Below, piece after piece: positions 33,796 to 41,974 of a stretch of DNA of 64,000 bases (its first letter is position 1; each line of letters starts with the position of its first letter). A model generated the notes under the pieces. The model was given only the letters and a program-made list of their open reading frames with translations. It did not search any database and was not told where the DNA came from. The position numbers and the translations under genes are program-made. This DNA is from Actinomycetota bacterium (GTDB lineage Bacteria; Actinomycetota; Geothermincolia; Fen-727; Anoxymicrobiaceae): assembly GCA_018831265.1 (NCBI GenBank), contig JAHJCO010000008.1, positions 1 to 64,000 of the forward strand. Reading direction: 5' to 3'.

Positions 33796-33830
33796 CTGTG
33801 AAAGTTTTGGTCTGAGGTAATCTTTCACAG
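33796..33830. repeat. CTGTGAAAG palindrome before the AbrB-type gene
   Basis: CTGTGAAAG (33796-33804) pairs exactly with CTTTCACAG (33822-33830) around ttttggtctgaggtaat, which carries the inverse of the CCTCA core (TGAGG). Lies just beyond the 3' end of the AbrB-type gene. Confidence 0.65.
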
Positions 33831-33854
33831 AGGTAATCTTTCAAAGGTGTTCTC

Positions 33855-34091
33855 TCACTCGGAGGCGGAGCGTTTCAGGCTTTCGAGGCAGTCGGCGCAG
33901 ACCTCCTTGTCGCGGTGTGAAGCCACGACTCGGGTGCTCCCGCAGAAGACACAACGCTTCCTGGCCGGGGAGATGGTAATCCGGTCGCCCTGCACGTCCA
34001 CGTTCAACGGGTCGCCGATCTGGATGCCGAGCATGTTCCTGAACCCCTTGGGCAGCACCACCCGGCCCAGCTTGTCTATCTTCTTTATCAC
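33855..34091 (-). CDS. AbrB/SpoVT-type regulator with C-terminal zinc ribbon
   Basis: 78 residues. MIKKIDKLGRVVLPKGFRNM...GDPLNVDVQGDRITISP is the swapped-hairpin AbrB DNA-binding domain (about 1-45). CVFCGSTRVV...CADCLESL (about 48-70) is a two-CxxC zinc ribbon, as in some clostridial and actinobacterial AbrB proteins. Dimeric transcription regulator; targets unknown. ATG 34091 directly follows a palindromic repeat. Confidence 0.85.
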   Translation of the reverse strand: MIKKIDKLGRVVLPKGFRNMLGIQIGDPLNVDVQGDRITISPARKRCVFCGSTRVVASHRDKEVCADCLESLKRSASE

Positions 34092-34113
34092 GCTTCCAAC
34101 CTCTCATCCCAAT

Positions 34114-34144
34114 ATGTGCAAAAGTGCCTGACCCTTTTGCACAT
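34114..34144. repeat. GCAAAAG/CTTTTGC palindrome, perfect copy
   Basis: ATGTGCAAAAG (34114-34124) and CTTTTGCACAT (34134-34144) are exact reverse complements around tgcctgacc. The element ends 2 nt from the tldD stop codon (34147-34149). Confidence 0.8.
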
Positions 34145-34146
34145 TG

Positions 34147-35562
34147 CTACAGTTCGGTGCCGCCGACAGTAAGTTTGGAGATCCTGAAGGTCGGGCCGCC
34201 GGTGGTGACCGGCACGCCCTGGCCGTCCTTGCCGCAGGTACCCTCCTCGTGCGCGAGGTCGTTACCCACGGCGTCGATAAGCTCCAGGGTGCGGGGGCCG
34301 TTGCCTACCAGCGTTGCGCCGCGCACCGGGTACGTCATCTTCCCGTCCTCTATCATGTACCCCTCCGAGACCGCGAAGATGTAATCGCCGGTTGCGGGGT
34401 CGACCTGCCCGCCGCCCAGCTTCGCCGCGAACAGGCCCCTGGGGGTGGACGAGATTATCTCAGTGGCCTCCGAGGAGCCCGGGGAGATGTAGGTGTTGCT
34501 CATCCGCGGGATTGGAAGGCTGCGGAACGACTGCCGGCGCCCGTTGCCTGTGCTCGCAACCCCGTCCTTCATCGCCTCGTGCCGCGCGTAGAGGAAGCCC
34601 CGCAGGACACCGTCCTCGATCAGGACTGTCGCCTGCGACGGTGTGCCCTCGTCGTCGCGCTCGTAGGAGCCCCAGAGACCGGGGAGGGTGGGGTTGTCCC
34701 AGGCGGAGACCAGGGGGCTTGCGACCTTATCGCCGATCCTTCCCGCGTACACCGAGGCGCCGCGCTGCAGGTGGTCCGCCTCCAGCCCGTGCCCGCACGC
34801 CTCGTGGAGCATGGTACCGCCGGTGCCGGCGTGAACCACGACCGCCATGGGACCGGTGGGCGAGGGCCGGGCGTCCAGCATTACTATGGCGCGCCTGGCC
34901 GCCTTGCGGGCTATCTCGGCCGGGTCGTGGCTGCGATAGAACCCCGGGCCGAGCAGCTCTCCGGGAGCCTCCAGGCCCACCTGCATGACGCCGCCCCGCC
35001 CCGCCACCACCTGCACGACCAGGCGGGTCCGCTCGCACCCGCGTTCCCCGGTCTCGCCGAGGCTGTCGGCCAGCAACTCCTCTTCCACCAGTGAGGTGTG
35101 GAGCGCGGTCACCTGGCGGACCTCCAGCCCAGAGGAGCGTGCGGCAGAGTCGCATTGCTCGAGCCGCGCGACTATGTCGGTCATCTCGTAGTCCCCCTTG
35201 TCGGCCTCGCAGACCGCGGGGGGGACGGGTCGGTCGGTCTCGACCTGGACGAGCACCGGGCCCTCGGCGGCGTGCCGCAGAGCGTCCGCTGCCGCGCCGG
35301 CGGCGCGAAGCAGGTGGTCCCGGTCGATGACATCTGTATGCGCGTACGCGGCGAGTGAGCCCTTGATGACCCTGACGCCTGCCCCCGAGTCGACCCCCGT
35401 GGAGACGTCGTCCACCCGGCCGTCCTCGTAACGGAGCGTGGTCGCAGCGCGGCGCTGGCAGATGACGTCGGCGTAGAAGCCACCGCTCCGCAGCGCGGCC
35501 CGTGCCGCCTCCAGCGCTATGTCAACGTCTATCAGTGACAAGTCGTTCCCCGGTTCCGCCAA
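34147..35562 (-). CDS. tldD: TldD-like metalloprotease
   Basis: 471 residues from TTG 35562; a second TTG eight codons on is possible. LHEACGHGLEAD holds the zinc ligands HExxxH of the TldD/PmbA family; GSYERDDEGTPSQ, GVLRGFLYARHEA, RMSNTYISPG and VSEGYMIEDGKMTYPV are further TldD signatures. TldD normally works with a PmbA/TldE partner to trim unfolded peptides; no PmbA gene follows in this window. Confidence 0.85.
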   Translation of the reverse strand: MAEPGNDLSLIDVDIALEAARAALRSGGFYADVICQRRAATTLRYEDGRVDDVSTGVDSGAGVRVIKGSLAAYAHTDVIDRDHLLRAAGAAADALRHAAEGPVLVQVETDRPVPPAVCEADKGDYEMTDIVARLEQCDSAARSSGLEVRQVTALHTSLVEEELLADSLGETGERGCERTRLVVQVVAGRGGVMQVGLEAPGELLGPGFYRSHDPAEIARKAARRAIVMLDARPSPTGPMAVVVHAGTGGTMLHEACGHGLEADHLQRGASVYAGRIGDKVASPLVSAWDNPTLPGLWGSYERDDEGTPSQATVLIEDGVLRGFLYARHEAMKDGVASTGNGRRQSFRSLPIPRMSNTYISPGSSEATEIISSTPRGLFAAKLGGGQVDPATGDYIFAVSEGYMIEDGKMTYPVRGATLVGNGPRTLELIDAVGNDLAHEEGTCGKDGQGVPVTTGGPTFRISKLTVGGTEL

Positions 35563-35728
35563 AAATATGCGGGCGAATCGCCCAGGGTCAAGAGGCTAAT
35601 ACAACGGCAAAGAAGGCGCAACCATTTCTTTCCAGTTCGGGAGAAGGCTCTCATAGCGCGAGCCGGGCGCGCGCAGGCCGGGTTGTCCGCCGTGGTAGTA
35701 TTTCCTCGTCGGATCTAGAGGAGGCCCT

Positions 35729-36604
35729 TTGAAAAGGAGACTCGGGAACCCCGGTGTTTCGGTGCTTCGCCTGTCGGCACTCTTCGGGATGACGATCGTC
35801 GCGCACGAGGGGCATGGCGGCGGCGTCCTGAAGCAGACCATGCCCGGGTTCCTGCTGCACTGGATGTCTCGCTACGAGCACGTTCTGCTGCGGCCCATCA
35901 ACTGGCTCGCCCGCAGCGACTGGGCCTACCGCTTCGAGCCGACCAGGCGGTTCGTGGAGTGGACCAGCCGTCGGGTGAAGAACATCGTGAGCGGAGAGGT
36001 CCTCACCCTGGACGAGGTCCACTCGATGCTGGATACCCTCTTCGACCGGGGGGAGACGGTGGCTACCGGCACCTGCCCGTGCCGCAGGGCGCGAAACGAG
36101 ATCTCCGACACCGTCCCCAACAACACGGACATGGTCTTCGGCCGCTGGGCCGATGAGTACGTGCGCAACTACCCCGGCCTCTACCACAGGCTCGAGCCCG
36201 ATGAGGCACGTGAGCTCGTGGGCGAGTTCGACCGCTGCGGCTTCGTGCACCAGGTCTACGGCCTGCGCCACGCGGAGGGCGCCGCCTACGTGCTGTGCAA
36301 CTGCGACCGCTCGGTCTGCATCCCCATGCACGCGCAGAGGGACCGGGGCATCCAGGCGTTCCTGAAAGGTCGGTCGGTGGCCGCTGTCGATACCGGGGAC
36401 TGCGTCGGAGTCGAGGAGTGCGGTGCCTGCCTGGCCCGCTGCCCGTTCGGTGCCCGGGTAGAGCGGAACGGCAGGGGATGGGTGGACGCCGAGGCCTGCT
36501 TCGGCTGCGGGCTGTGCGTCTCGACCTGCCGCGGGGAGGCGAGCCGGCTGGAACGCAGGGAAGGCGCCGGACTCGTTTACACGAGGGAGCTGGTCGGCCC
36601 TTGA
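35729..36604 (+). CDS. Multi-cluster 4Fe-4S protein (CPCR/CNCD type)
   Basis: 291 residues from TTG 35729 with AGAGGAGG upstream. After a helical N-terminus come GTCPCRRARNE, YVLCNCDRSVC, then two ferredoxin motifs, CGACLARC (with CVGVEECGAC) and CFGCGLCVSTC. The order CPCR - CNC - ferredoxin is shared with the protein at 46081, so the two are distant paralogues. Likely an electron carrier for an unknown oxidoreductase. The TGA stop (36602-36604) is the start of a palindromic repeat. Confidence 0.7.
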   Translation: MKRRLGNPGVSVLRLSALFGMTIVAHEGHGGGVLKQTMPGFLLHWMSRYEHVLLRPINWLARSDWAYRFEPTRRFVEWTSRRVKNIVSGEVLTLDEVHSMLDTLFDRGETVATGTCPCRRARNEISDTVPNNTDMVFGRWADEYVRNYPGLYHRLEPDEARELVGEFDRCGFVHQVYGLRHAEGAAYVLCNCDRSVCIPMHAQRDRGIQAFLKGRSVAAVDTGDCVGVEECGACLARCPFGARVERNGRGWVDAEACFGCGLCVSTCRGEASRLERREGAGLVYTRELVGP

Positions 36605-36630
36605 AAAAGAACCTCAAGCCATTTCTTTCA
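36602..36630. repeat. CCTCAAGCC-type palindrome overlapping a stop codon
   Basis: TGAAAAAGAA and TTCTTTCA pair with one bulged base around cctcaagccat. Its first three bases are the stop of the Fe-S gene. Confidence 0.65.
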
Positions 36631-36644
36631 CGATCGAATGAAAC

Positions 36645-36722
36645 AAGACCTCAGACCTTTTCTTGCACTGTGGCATCATGTCGGTCAGAGTACACGAGTG
36701 CAACAAAACGTACTGAGGTCTT
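36645..36722. repeat. Long hairpin repeat, copy 2
   Basis: Outer arms AAGACCTCAG (36645-36654) / CTGAGGTCTT (36713-36722), inner arms TGCACT (36664-36669) / AGTGCA (36697-36702), loop 27 nt. Relative to 24139-24216 the third outer pair is G-C instead of A-T and the loop sequence is unrelated. A further CCTCAAACC element follows at about 36738-36764. Confidence 0.75.
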
Positions 36723-36784
36723 CTTTCATAGAGGCCTGAAGAAGACCTCAAACCGTTTCTTTCATCAGCAGGGGAGGAGTTACC

Positions 36785-37882
36785 ATGAAGCAGCAACTCC
36801 GTAAGGCTCTATGCGATCAGTGCGGCGAGCTCCAGGTCAACTGGACCGTGATGATCCTTATCACAGCCGTCTTCGTGGGAACCGGGATCGCCCTGGTCGC
36901 CGGTCTCTTCGGGGGGGAGGAAGGCGCATTCGTCACCATGCCGCTTGGCATCTCCTTCATCGCCCTGCCCTTCGTGCTCATCGGGGTCTTGCTGCTGGTC
37001 ATGAATGCCCAGAAAAGCGGCAGGGAGCGGCTGGAGAAGTACGGGATCCCCGGCACGGCCCGGCTGGTGTCGATCAATCCGACGGGCAGTGAGTTCGGGG
37101 TCGGCTCTTACGGCATGAAGATGGAGTTCGAGGTCACGCCGTCGCGTGGACCGGCGTTCAAGGTCAAGAAGAGCCAGTTCGTGAACGTCTCCGACATGGC
37201 CGCTTTCCAACCCGGAGCGGTCTTCCCCGTGCTGATCGACCCGAAGAAGAGAAAGAGATTCATCTTCGACAACCGGCAGCAGCAGGCAGCCGGTCCTTCG
37301 ATACCTCTGCAGTTCCAGCCCATGGGCCCCGGCACCGGCACGGTCGCTCCGGGGACGCAGTTCTTCCAGGGGCAACAGGCCGCACAGCTCCTTGCGGGCC
37401 TGGGCCTCGGGGGCCTGGCGGCCGGGGCGACCAATCTGAGTGTGAACCTCGATACGGACTCCTCCGTGACCGAGCTCCAGGAGGCACTCAGGGCGGGTGG
37501 CATCGCCCCCGACGGCCAGGTCCAGACGGTCATATCTTCCGGCGGCGCGGATCTCGACAGCATCCAGAAGATAATCGACCAGTCCGACTACGAGGTGCTC
37601 GCCCACGGAGAGACCGCGGAGTCCACTATCCTGGAGGTCACCGACCTGGGGTTGAAGGTAGCGGGTGACAACCCGGCCATCCAGATGCTGGTCGAGGTGC
37701 ACCCGGCGGGTCGCCAGCCGTTCAAGGCGGACGTGTACGGCTTCGCGAACGCGGCGTCGCGGCACAAGCTCCAGGTCGGCAGGAAGCTGATAGTCAAGTT
37801 CGACCCCGCGGATATCACGAAGGTCGCCATCTACCATACCGGCCCGGACGAGGGCCAGCCGAGCCCGCGGGTCATCGAGTAG
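36785..37882 (+). CDS. Membrane protein with repeated OB-like cytosolic or external domains
   Basis: 365 residues. Two helices (about 20-43 and 52-75) follow an N-terminal CDQC. Two related beta domains come next: GIPGTARLVSINPTGSEFGVG...KMEFEVTP...VLIDPKKRKRFIF (about 87-160) and GETAESTILEVTDLG...IQMLVEVHP...LIVKFDPADITKVAIY (about 272-355). These are tandem copies of one domain, separated by a Gly/Gln-rich linker. No family recognised. The 3' end overlaps the convergent methyltransferase gene by 11 nt. Confidence 0.6.
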   Translation: MKQQLRKALCDQCGELQVNWTVMILITAVFVGTGIALVAGLFGGEEGAFVTMPLGISFIALPFVLIGVLLLVMNAQKSGRERLEKYGIPGTARLVSINPTGSEFGVGSYGMKMEFEVTPSRGPAFKVKKSQFVNVSDMAAFQPGAVFPVLIDPKKRKRFIFDNRQQQAAGPSIPLQFQPMGPGTGTVAPGTQFFQGQQAAQLLAGLGLGGLAAGATNLSVNLDTDSSVTELQEALRAGGIAPDGQVQTVISSGGADLDSIQKIIDQSDYEVLAHGETAESTILEVTDLGLKVAGDNPAIQMLVEVHPAGRQPFKADVYGFANAASRHKLQVGRKLIVKFDPADITKVAIYHTGPDEGQPSPRVIE

Positions 37883-38678
37883 CGGCCGCTGGACCGGCCT
37901 GCGGCTGCCCGATGAGGTAGGTCACGCGGAACGGCCCGGTCGACCTGACGGTGCCGACGCGCCAGGAGTAATCGTCGTCTCCAAGTCGCGCAACGAGCCC
38001 CCGGAGGTCATCCTCCGAGTAGGACCTCAGGCAGCTGACGACGCCGTCCCAGCAGAGCACGACCGGGATGACGGGGACCAGGTACGTCAGGAGGATTCTC
38101 TTCCGCCGGAAGGGCACGATCGAGGGGGTCTTGACGAGAAGCCGGACGAGGAAGGGCAGCCAGTAGACGAGCAGGCGCGGCAGCAGCCGCCTGTCGGTGA
38201 ACTCGAAGACGGCGATGCCCCGCCGCTTCGCGACCGCGTCCTCGAGGATGGCCCGCGCCGAGTCCTCGTCGAAGTGATGCAGAGAGCTGAAGAGCGTGCG
38301 GAACCCGGTCAGATCGTCCGGGACCGAGAGCGCGTCGACGGGGGTCTCGACGTAGCTCACGTCCAATCCCCCGGACTCCTTCGACAGGCGCTCTAACGAC
38401 GCCACGTTCGGGTACTTGTCCGTGAGCACCACCCTGACCCTGCCTGCGATGTCGTCGCCAAGCGCGGCGACCGCCGTCACCACCGGCTGGCCCGCGCCGG
38501 AGCAGAGGTCCACTATGACGAAGTCCTCACCGTCTATGACCAGCTCCAGCAGCCGGGCCGCGGGGGCATAGAGATCCATGCTCGCCTCGAAGAAGGAGAG
38601 GGCGTCTGTAAACAGGTCCCGCCATGTGTCGGGGAACCAGTCGTGGTCGTGCAGTTCGAATATATGTAAGCGCCTCAT
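37872..38678 (-). CDS. SAM-dependent methyltransferase-like protein
   Basis: 268 residues; GAGAGG precedes ATG 38678. IVDLCSGAGQPVVTAVAALG is motif I and VVLTDKYPNVASLERL motif II of the class I methyltransferase fold; TLFSSLHHFDEDSARAIL is motif IV-like. Two hydrophobic stretches after residue 165 suggest membrane association. Substrate unknown. Confidence 0.65.
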   Translation of the reverse strand: MRRLHIFELHDHDWFPDTWRDLFTDALSFFEASMDLYAPAARLLELVIDGEDFVIVDLCSGAGQPVVTAVAALGDDIAGRVRVVLTDKYPNVASLERLSKESGGLDVSYVETPVDALSVPDDLTGFRTLFSSLHHFDEDSARAILEDAVAKRRGIAVFEFTDRRLLPRLLVYWLPFLVRLLVKTPSIVPFRRKRILLTYLVPVIPVVLCWDGVVSCLRSYSEDDLRGLVARLGDDDYSWRVGTVRSTGPFRVTYLIGQPQAGPAAATR

Positions 38679-38756
38679 GTTCAGCCTCTCGTGATACTAA
38701 CACTACGTGTGACACCCAGTTTGGTTTGGTATACTTCGGCTCAAGGGGGGGTGCGT

Positions 38757-40355
38757 ATGGCGGAACAGGAGACGGTACCGGATTTCGGTGAGCATTTTGA
38801 CGCGGTGATCATCGGCGCCGGGATGGGGGGCCTCGTCTGCGGCGCGCTCCTCGCCAAGGCCGGCCGGAAGGTCATCATCATCGAGCGCCACGACAAGCCG
38901 GGCGGATACGTCACCTCCTACGACCGCAAGGGCTACCGGTTCCAGGTCCCACACATCATGGGTGGATGCGGGCAGGGGGGGCCGCTGACCCGCCTGTTCG
39001 ACCACCTCGGTGTGCGCACTGAGTTCAAGCAGGTGGACCCGTTCATGCGCTTCATCTACCCCGAGCACGATATCAGCATGGGCAGCGACATCGAGGCGTA
39101 CAAGGACGCCCTCAAGGACGGGTTCCAGCCCCAGACCGAGAGCATCAACCGGTTCTTCGCCGCCATGGCCTCCGTGCAGAAGGGCCTGGACGAGCGCATG
39201 ATGCGCAAGCCCATGGCCGCCGGGGACATGCTGTTGAAGATCGCTTACCCCGTTTTGCACCCCCGGATGCTCGGCTACATGGTATCGGGCACTACCTTCC
39301 AGAAGGTGCTGGACAAGTACCTCGGTGACGACCGCCTCAAGACGGTCGTGTCCACGCCGTGGCCGTTCCTCGGCGCCCCCCCGTGGGAGCTCTCCGCCCT
39401 GTCGATGATGGGGATGCTCAAGAGCTTCGCCGACGGCGCCTACGTGCCGGTGGGCGGCTACCAGGTGCTGGCTGACGACCTCGCCAAGGCTTTCACCGAC
39501 GCCGGGGGGACGTTCCTGCTGGGGCACGAGGCGACGGCGGTGAACACGGAGCGCTCGCCCGGGCCGACGACCGCGAGGAAGGTCAGCGAGGTAGAGACCC
39601 ACCCACGGGCCCGGGTGGCATGCGACGTCGTGGTGAGCGACGCCGACAGCAAGCGCACCTTCCTCAAGCTGCTCGACCGGGAGAACTTCTCGTCCACCTT
39701 CCTGGAGAGGATCGACGAGGGGCCGGTCTCCATGACCGGCTTCGTCATCCATCTCGGGATGGCGAGGGAGGTTCCGGAGGGTCTGGCCGAGGGGGTGACC
39801 TTCGTACAGCCGTCGTATGAAGAGCAGGAGACCCTCGATGAACACGGAGTGATGGACCGCTACCCGGACCCGGCGAAGCTCCGCTTCTCGCTGATGGCGC
39901 ACTCCATCACGGACGACTCCCTGGCCCCGCCGGGCAAGACCTGTCTCGACGTGCTGGTGCCCGCGGTACCGTACCGCTTCATGCGGCGGTGGGGCGCCGA
40001 GCCGGGCGGCGTCAGGGGGGAGAAGTACCAGGAGATCAAGGAGAAGTACGCCGAGGTGGTCACGGAGGCGGTCAGGCTGGCGTTCCCGGACCTCATCGGC
40101 AACGTGGAGGCCTACGACATCTCGACCCCCATCACCTACGAGCGTTACACAATGGCCGTTGACGGGTGCTGGTACGACTCGGCGCCCGTGCCTTCGCAGA
40201 CCCTGGGCCGCCGGCCTGGTCCGCGCACCCCGCTTCGCGGGCTGTTCGTCACGGGCTCGAAGTCGGTGCTGGGCGGGGGGATCTACGCCTCGGCGCTGTC
40301 CGGCCTGATCGCGGCCGACTCGGTCCTCAAGGGACGCCTCCGAAACCTCTACTAA
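38757..40355 (+). CDS. CrtI/phytoene desaturase-like FAD oxidoreductase
   Basis: 532 residues from ATG 38757 with GGGGGGG five bases upstream. FDAVIIGAGMGGLVCGALLAKAG is the dinucleotide-binding fold, VIIIERHDKPGGYVTSY the FAD ribose-binding acid, and GLFVTGSKSVLGGGIYASALSG the C-terminal FAD motif of carotenoid desaturases and isomerases. YVPVGGYQVLADDLAKA fits the carotenoid-isomerase/CrtI group. No other carotenoid gene lies nearby, so the substrate remains open. Confidence 0.8.
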   Translation: MAEQETVPDFGEHFDAVIIGAGMGGLVCGALLAKAGRKVIIIERHDKPGGYVTSYDRKGYRFQVPHIMGGCGQGGPLTRLFDHLGVRTEFKQVDPFMRFIYPEHDISMGSDIEAYKDALKDGFQPQTESINRFFAAMASVQKGLDERMMRKPMAAGDMLLKIAYPVLHPRMLGYMVSGTTFQKVLDKYLGDDRLKTVVSTPWPFLGAPPWELSALSMMGMLKSFADGAYVPVGGYQVLADDLAKAFTDAGGTFLLGHEATAVNTERSPGPTTARKVSEVETHPRARVACDVVVSDADSKRTFLKLLDRENFSSTFLERIDEGPVSMTGFVIHLGMAREVPEGLAEGVTFVQPSYEEQETLDEHGVMDRYPDPAKLRFSLMAHSITDDSLAPPGKTCLDVLVPAVPYRFMRRWGAEPGGVRGEKYQEIKEKYAEVVTEAVRLAFPDLIGNVEAYDISTPITYERYTMAVDGCWYDSAPVPSQTLGRRPGPRTPLRGLFVTGSKSVLGGGIYASALSGLIAADSVLKGRLRNLY

Positions 40356-40360
40356 CCGGG

Positions 40361-40391
40361 ATGTGCAAAAGTGCCTGACCCTTTTGCTACA
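40361..40391. repeat. GCAAAAG/CTTTTGC palindrome shared by two convergent 3' ends
   Basis: GCAAAAG (40365-40371) and CTTTTGC (40381-40387) pair around tgcctgacc, with ATGT and ACAT outside; one arm has lost a base. It starts 5 nt after the CrtI-like stop codon, and its right arm contains the TAG stop of the signal peptidase gene on the other strand. Confidence 0.75.
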
Positions 40392-40959
40392 TGTGGGGGT
40401 TGGAGGTGCCCGGCACCGCCATTGCGCGAGCGGTGCGGGCGCGGTCGACCCGGTCGAAGATGGACAGCAGGAAGACCAGCAGCAGAGACAGCACTCCCGG
40501 GACGGCGATGAGCGAGAGGTAGCCCTTCGGACTGGAGAGGAAGTCCAGGAAAGAGCCGAAACGGGGCAGCCTCATCGCCACCCCTCCGGCGACCTCGCCC
40601 GCCGCTATCTTCCAGTCGTCGGCGACCGGGTTCTTGTCGCCCTTGGTGAGGAAGAAACGCGCGGGGCCTCCCTCCTCGATGCCGATGACCCGGTGGATCA
40701 CGTAGTAACCGGTCTTTTCCGGGTCCAGGAACACGATTACGTCGCCCACCTTGATCTCGTCGGTCTTGATGTCCTTGAGGACGACGGCGTCACCGACCTC
40801 GTACTGGGGCGACATCGAGCCGCTCGCTACTACGTTGAACGGGGTGAAGATGCGCTGAGCGATGAGGAGCAGGGCAAGTCCCATCGCGATGGCGATGAGG
40901 AACATCGCGGCGAAGCGGAACAACCCTCGCGCAACCCTGTATGGCTCATGTCTCTCCAT
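40387..40959 (-). CDS. Signal peptidase I, SipW/archaeal-like Ser-His type
   Basis: 190 residues from ATG 40959. An N-terminal helix (RFAAMFLIAIAMGLALLLIA) precedes the nucleophile in VASGSMSP; GDVIVF and YYVIHRVIGIE follow. The base is a His (HRV) where bacterial SPases have Lys, as in SipW and archaeal/eukaryotic SEC11. A second helix lies near the C-terminus. It may process a special set of exported proteins, such as the many surface proteins here. Its TAG stop lies inside a palindromic repeat. Confidence 0.85.
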   Translation of the reverse strand: MERHEPYRVARGLFRFAAMFLIAIAMGLALLLIAQRIFTPFNVVASGSMSPQYEVGDAVVLKDIKTDEIKVGDVIVFLDPEKTGYYVIHRVIGIEEGGPARFFLTKGDKNPVADDWKIAAGEVAGGVAMRLPRFGSFLDFLSSPKGYLSLIAVPGVLSLLLVFLLSIFDRVDRARTARAMAVPGTSNPHM

Positions 40960-41015
40960 CGCAACACCTAAATGGAATATCGGAACGCCCTGCCCCCGGG
41001 TTGAGCCTTCCATCC

Positions 41016-41963
41016 TCAGCAAGTCACCTCGAGTACGTAATACGGCATGCCGTCCCTGATGTTACAGACGACCAGCCCACGTTCCTCCAGCAGCTCCAGG
41101 TGGCTGAAGGTCACCTGCAGGCCAGGGAACATCTTCATGCCCTCCGACGGAAACAGCAGGTCGGTCAGCTCCAACAGGCTGCGTTCGCCGTTGCGGAGCT
41201 CCTCGGTCAGAGCCCCGTTACGCGCGGACAGGAACTCCCGGGTCTCGCGGATGGCGGCCGCCGGGTCGTCGATGGGCGGCCCGTGGGATGGGAGTATCAG
41301 GCTTACGTCGAGCTCCTCCAACCGGTCGAGGCTCTCCAGGTACCCGTGCACCCCGCCGCCCGACGGGCAGTACCACGCCACCACCGCCCCCACGAGGTCG
41401 CCGGTGAGCAGCGTGCCGTCGGCGGGATTGTACAACGAGATGTGGCCGGGGGCGTGCCCAGGTGTATGTACGACCTGGAAGTGGATGCCGGCGAGCTCCA
41501 GGGTGTCACCGCCCACGACGGTCTCGGTCGCCTCGGCGACTCCCATGGGGCAGAGCGCGGCGAAGTAGTCCAGCAGGTCGAACTCGCTCGGCGCGTCCTC
41601 CGGGATCCTCCCGGAGTAGAACCGCGGGATGAAGTCCATGTCGAAGCTCTTGTTGAGCAGGGAAGGCTCGCGCGCCAGCGGGACCTCCAGCTCGTGCATT
41701 ATGATGCGGGGCGACGCCTCCTCGAGCAGGAAGGGGACCGCCCCCATATGGTCGGGGTGGGCGTGGGAGAGCACCAGGGTGTGTACGTCCGACGGCTCGA
41801 GCCCCTCGTGCGCCAGGAACTCCACGATCTTCTCGTAGCACTCGCGGTAGCCGCAGCCCGCGTCGATGAGCACGGCGCCGCGGTCGTCTCTCAGCAGGTA
41901 GCTGTTGGCCGGGGCGGGCCACATCGCCCTTTCGGGCTGGTAAGTGCGGAACCGCTCGGTCAT
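41016..41963 (-). CDS. MBL-fold metallo-hydrolase
   Basis: 315 residues from ATG 41963. LSHAHPDHMGAVPF gives the HxHxDH metal site; HTPGHAPGHISLY, LLTGDLVGAVV and PSHGPPI supply the remaining ligands. The C-terminal 60 residues (LQVTFSHLELLEERGLVV) form a winged helix as in hydrolases of the LACTB2/hydroxyacylglutathione group. Starts 11 nt after the acyl-CoA dehydrogenase gene, so it probably acts in the same pathway, for example on a CoA thioester. Confidence 0.8.
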   Translation of the reverse strand: MTERFRTYQPERAMWPAPANSYLLRDDRGAVLIDAGCGYRECYEKIVEFLAHEGLEPSDVHTLVLSHAHPDHMGAVPFLLEEASPRIIMHELEVPLAREPSLLNKSFDMDFIPRFYSGRIPEDAPSEFDLLDYFAALCPMGVAEATETVVGGDTLELAGIHFQVVHTPGHAPGHISLYNPADGTLLTGDLVGAVVAWYCPSGGGVHGYLESLDRLEELDVSLILPSHGPPIDDPAAAIRETREFLSARNGALTEELRNGERSLLELTDLLFPSEGMKMFPGLQVTFSHLELLEERGLVVCNIRDGMPYYVLEVTC

Positions 41964-41974
41964 CCGGGCGGGGC

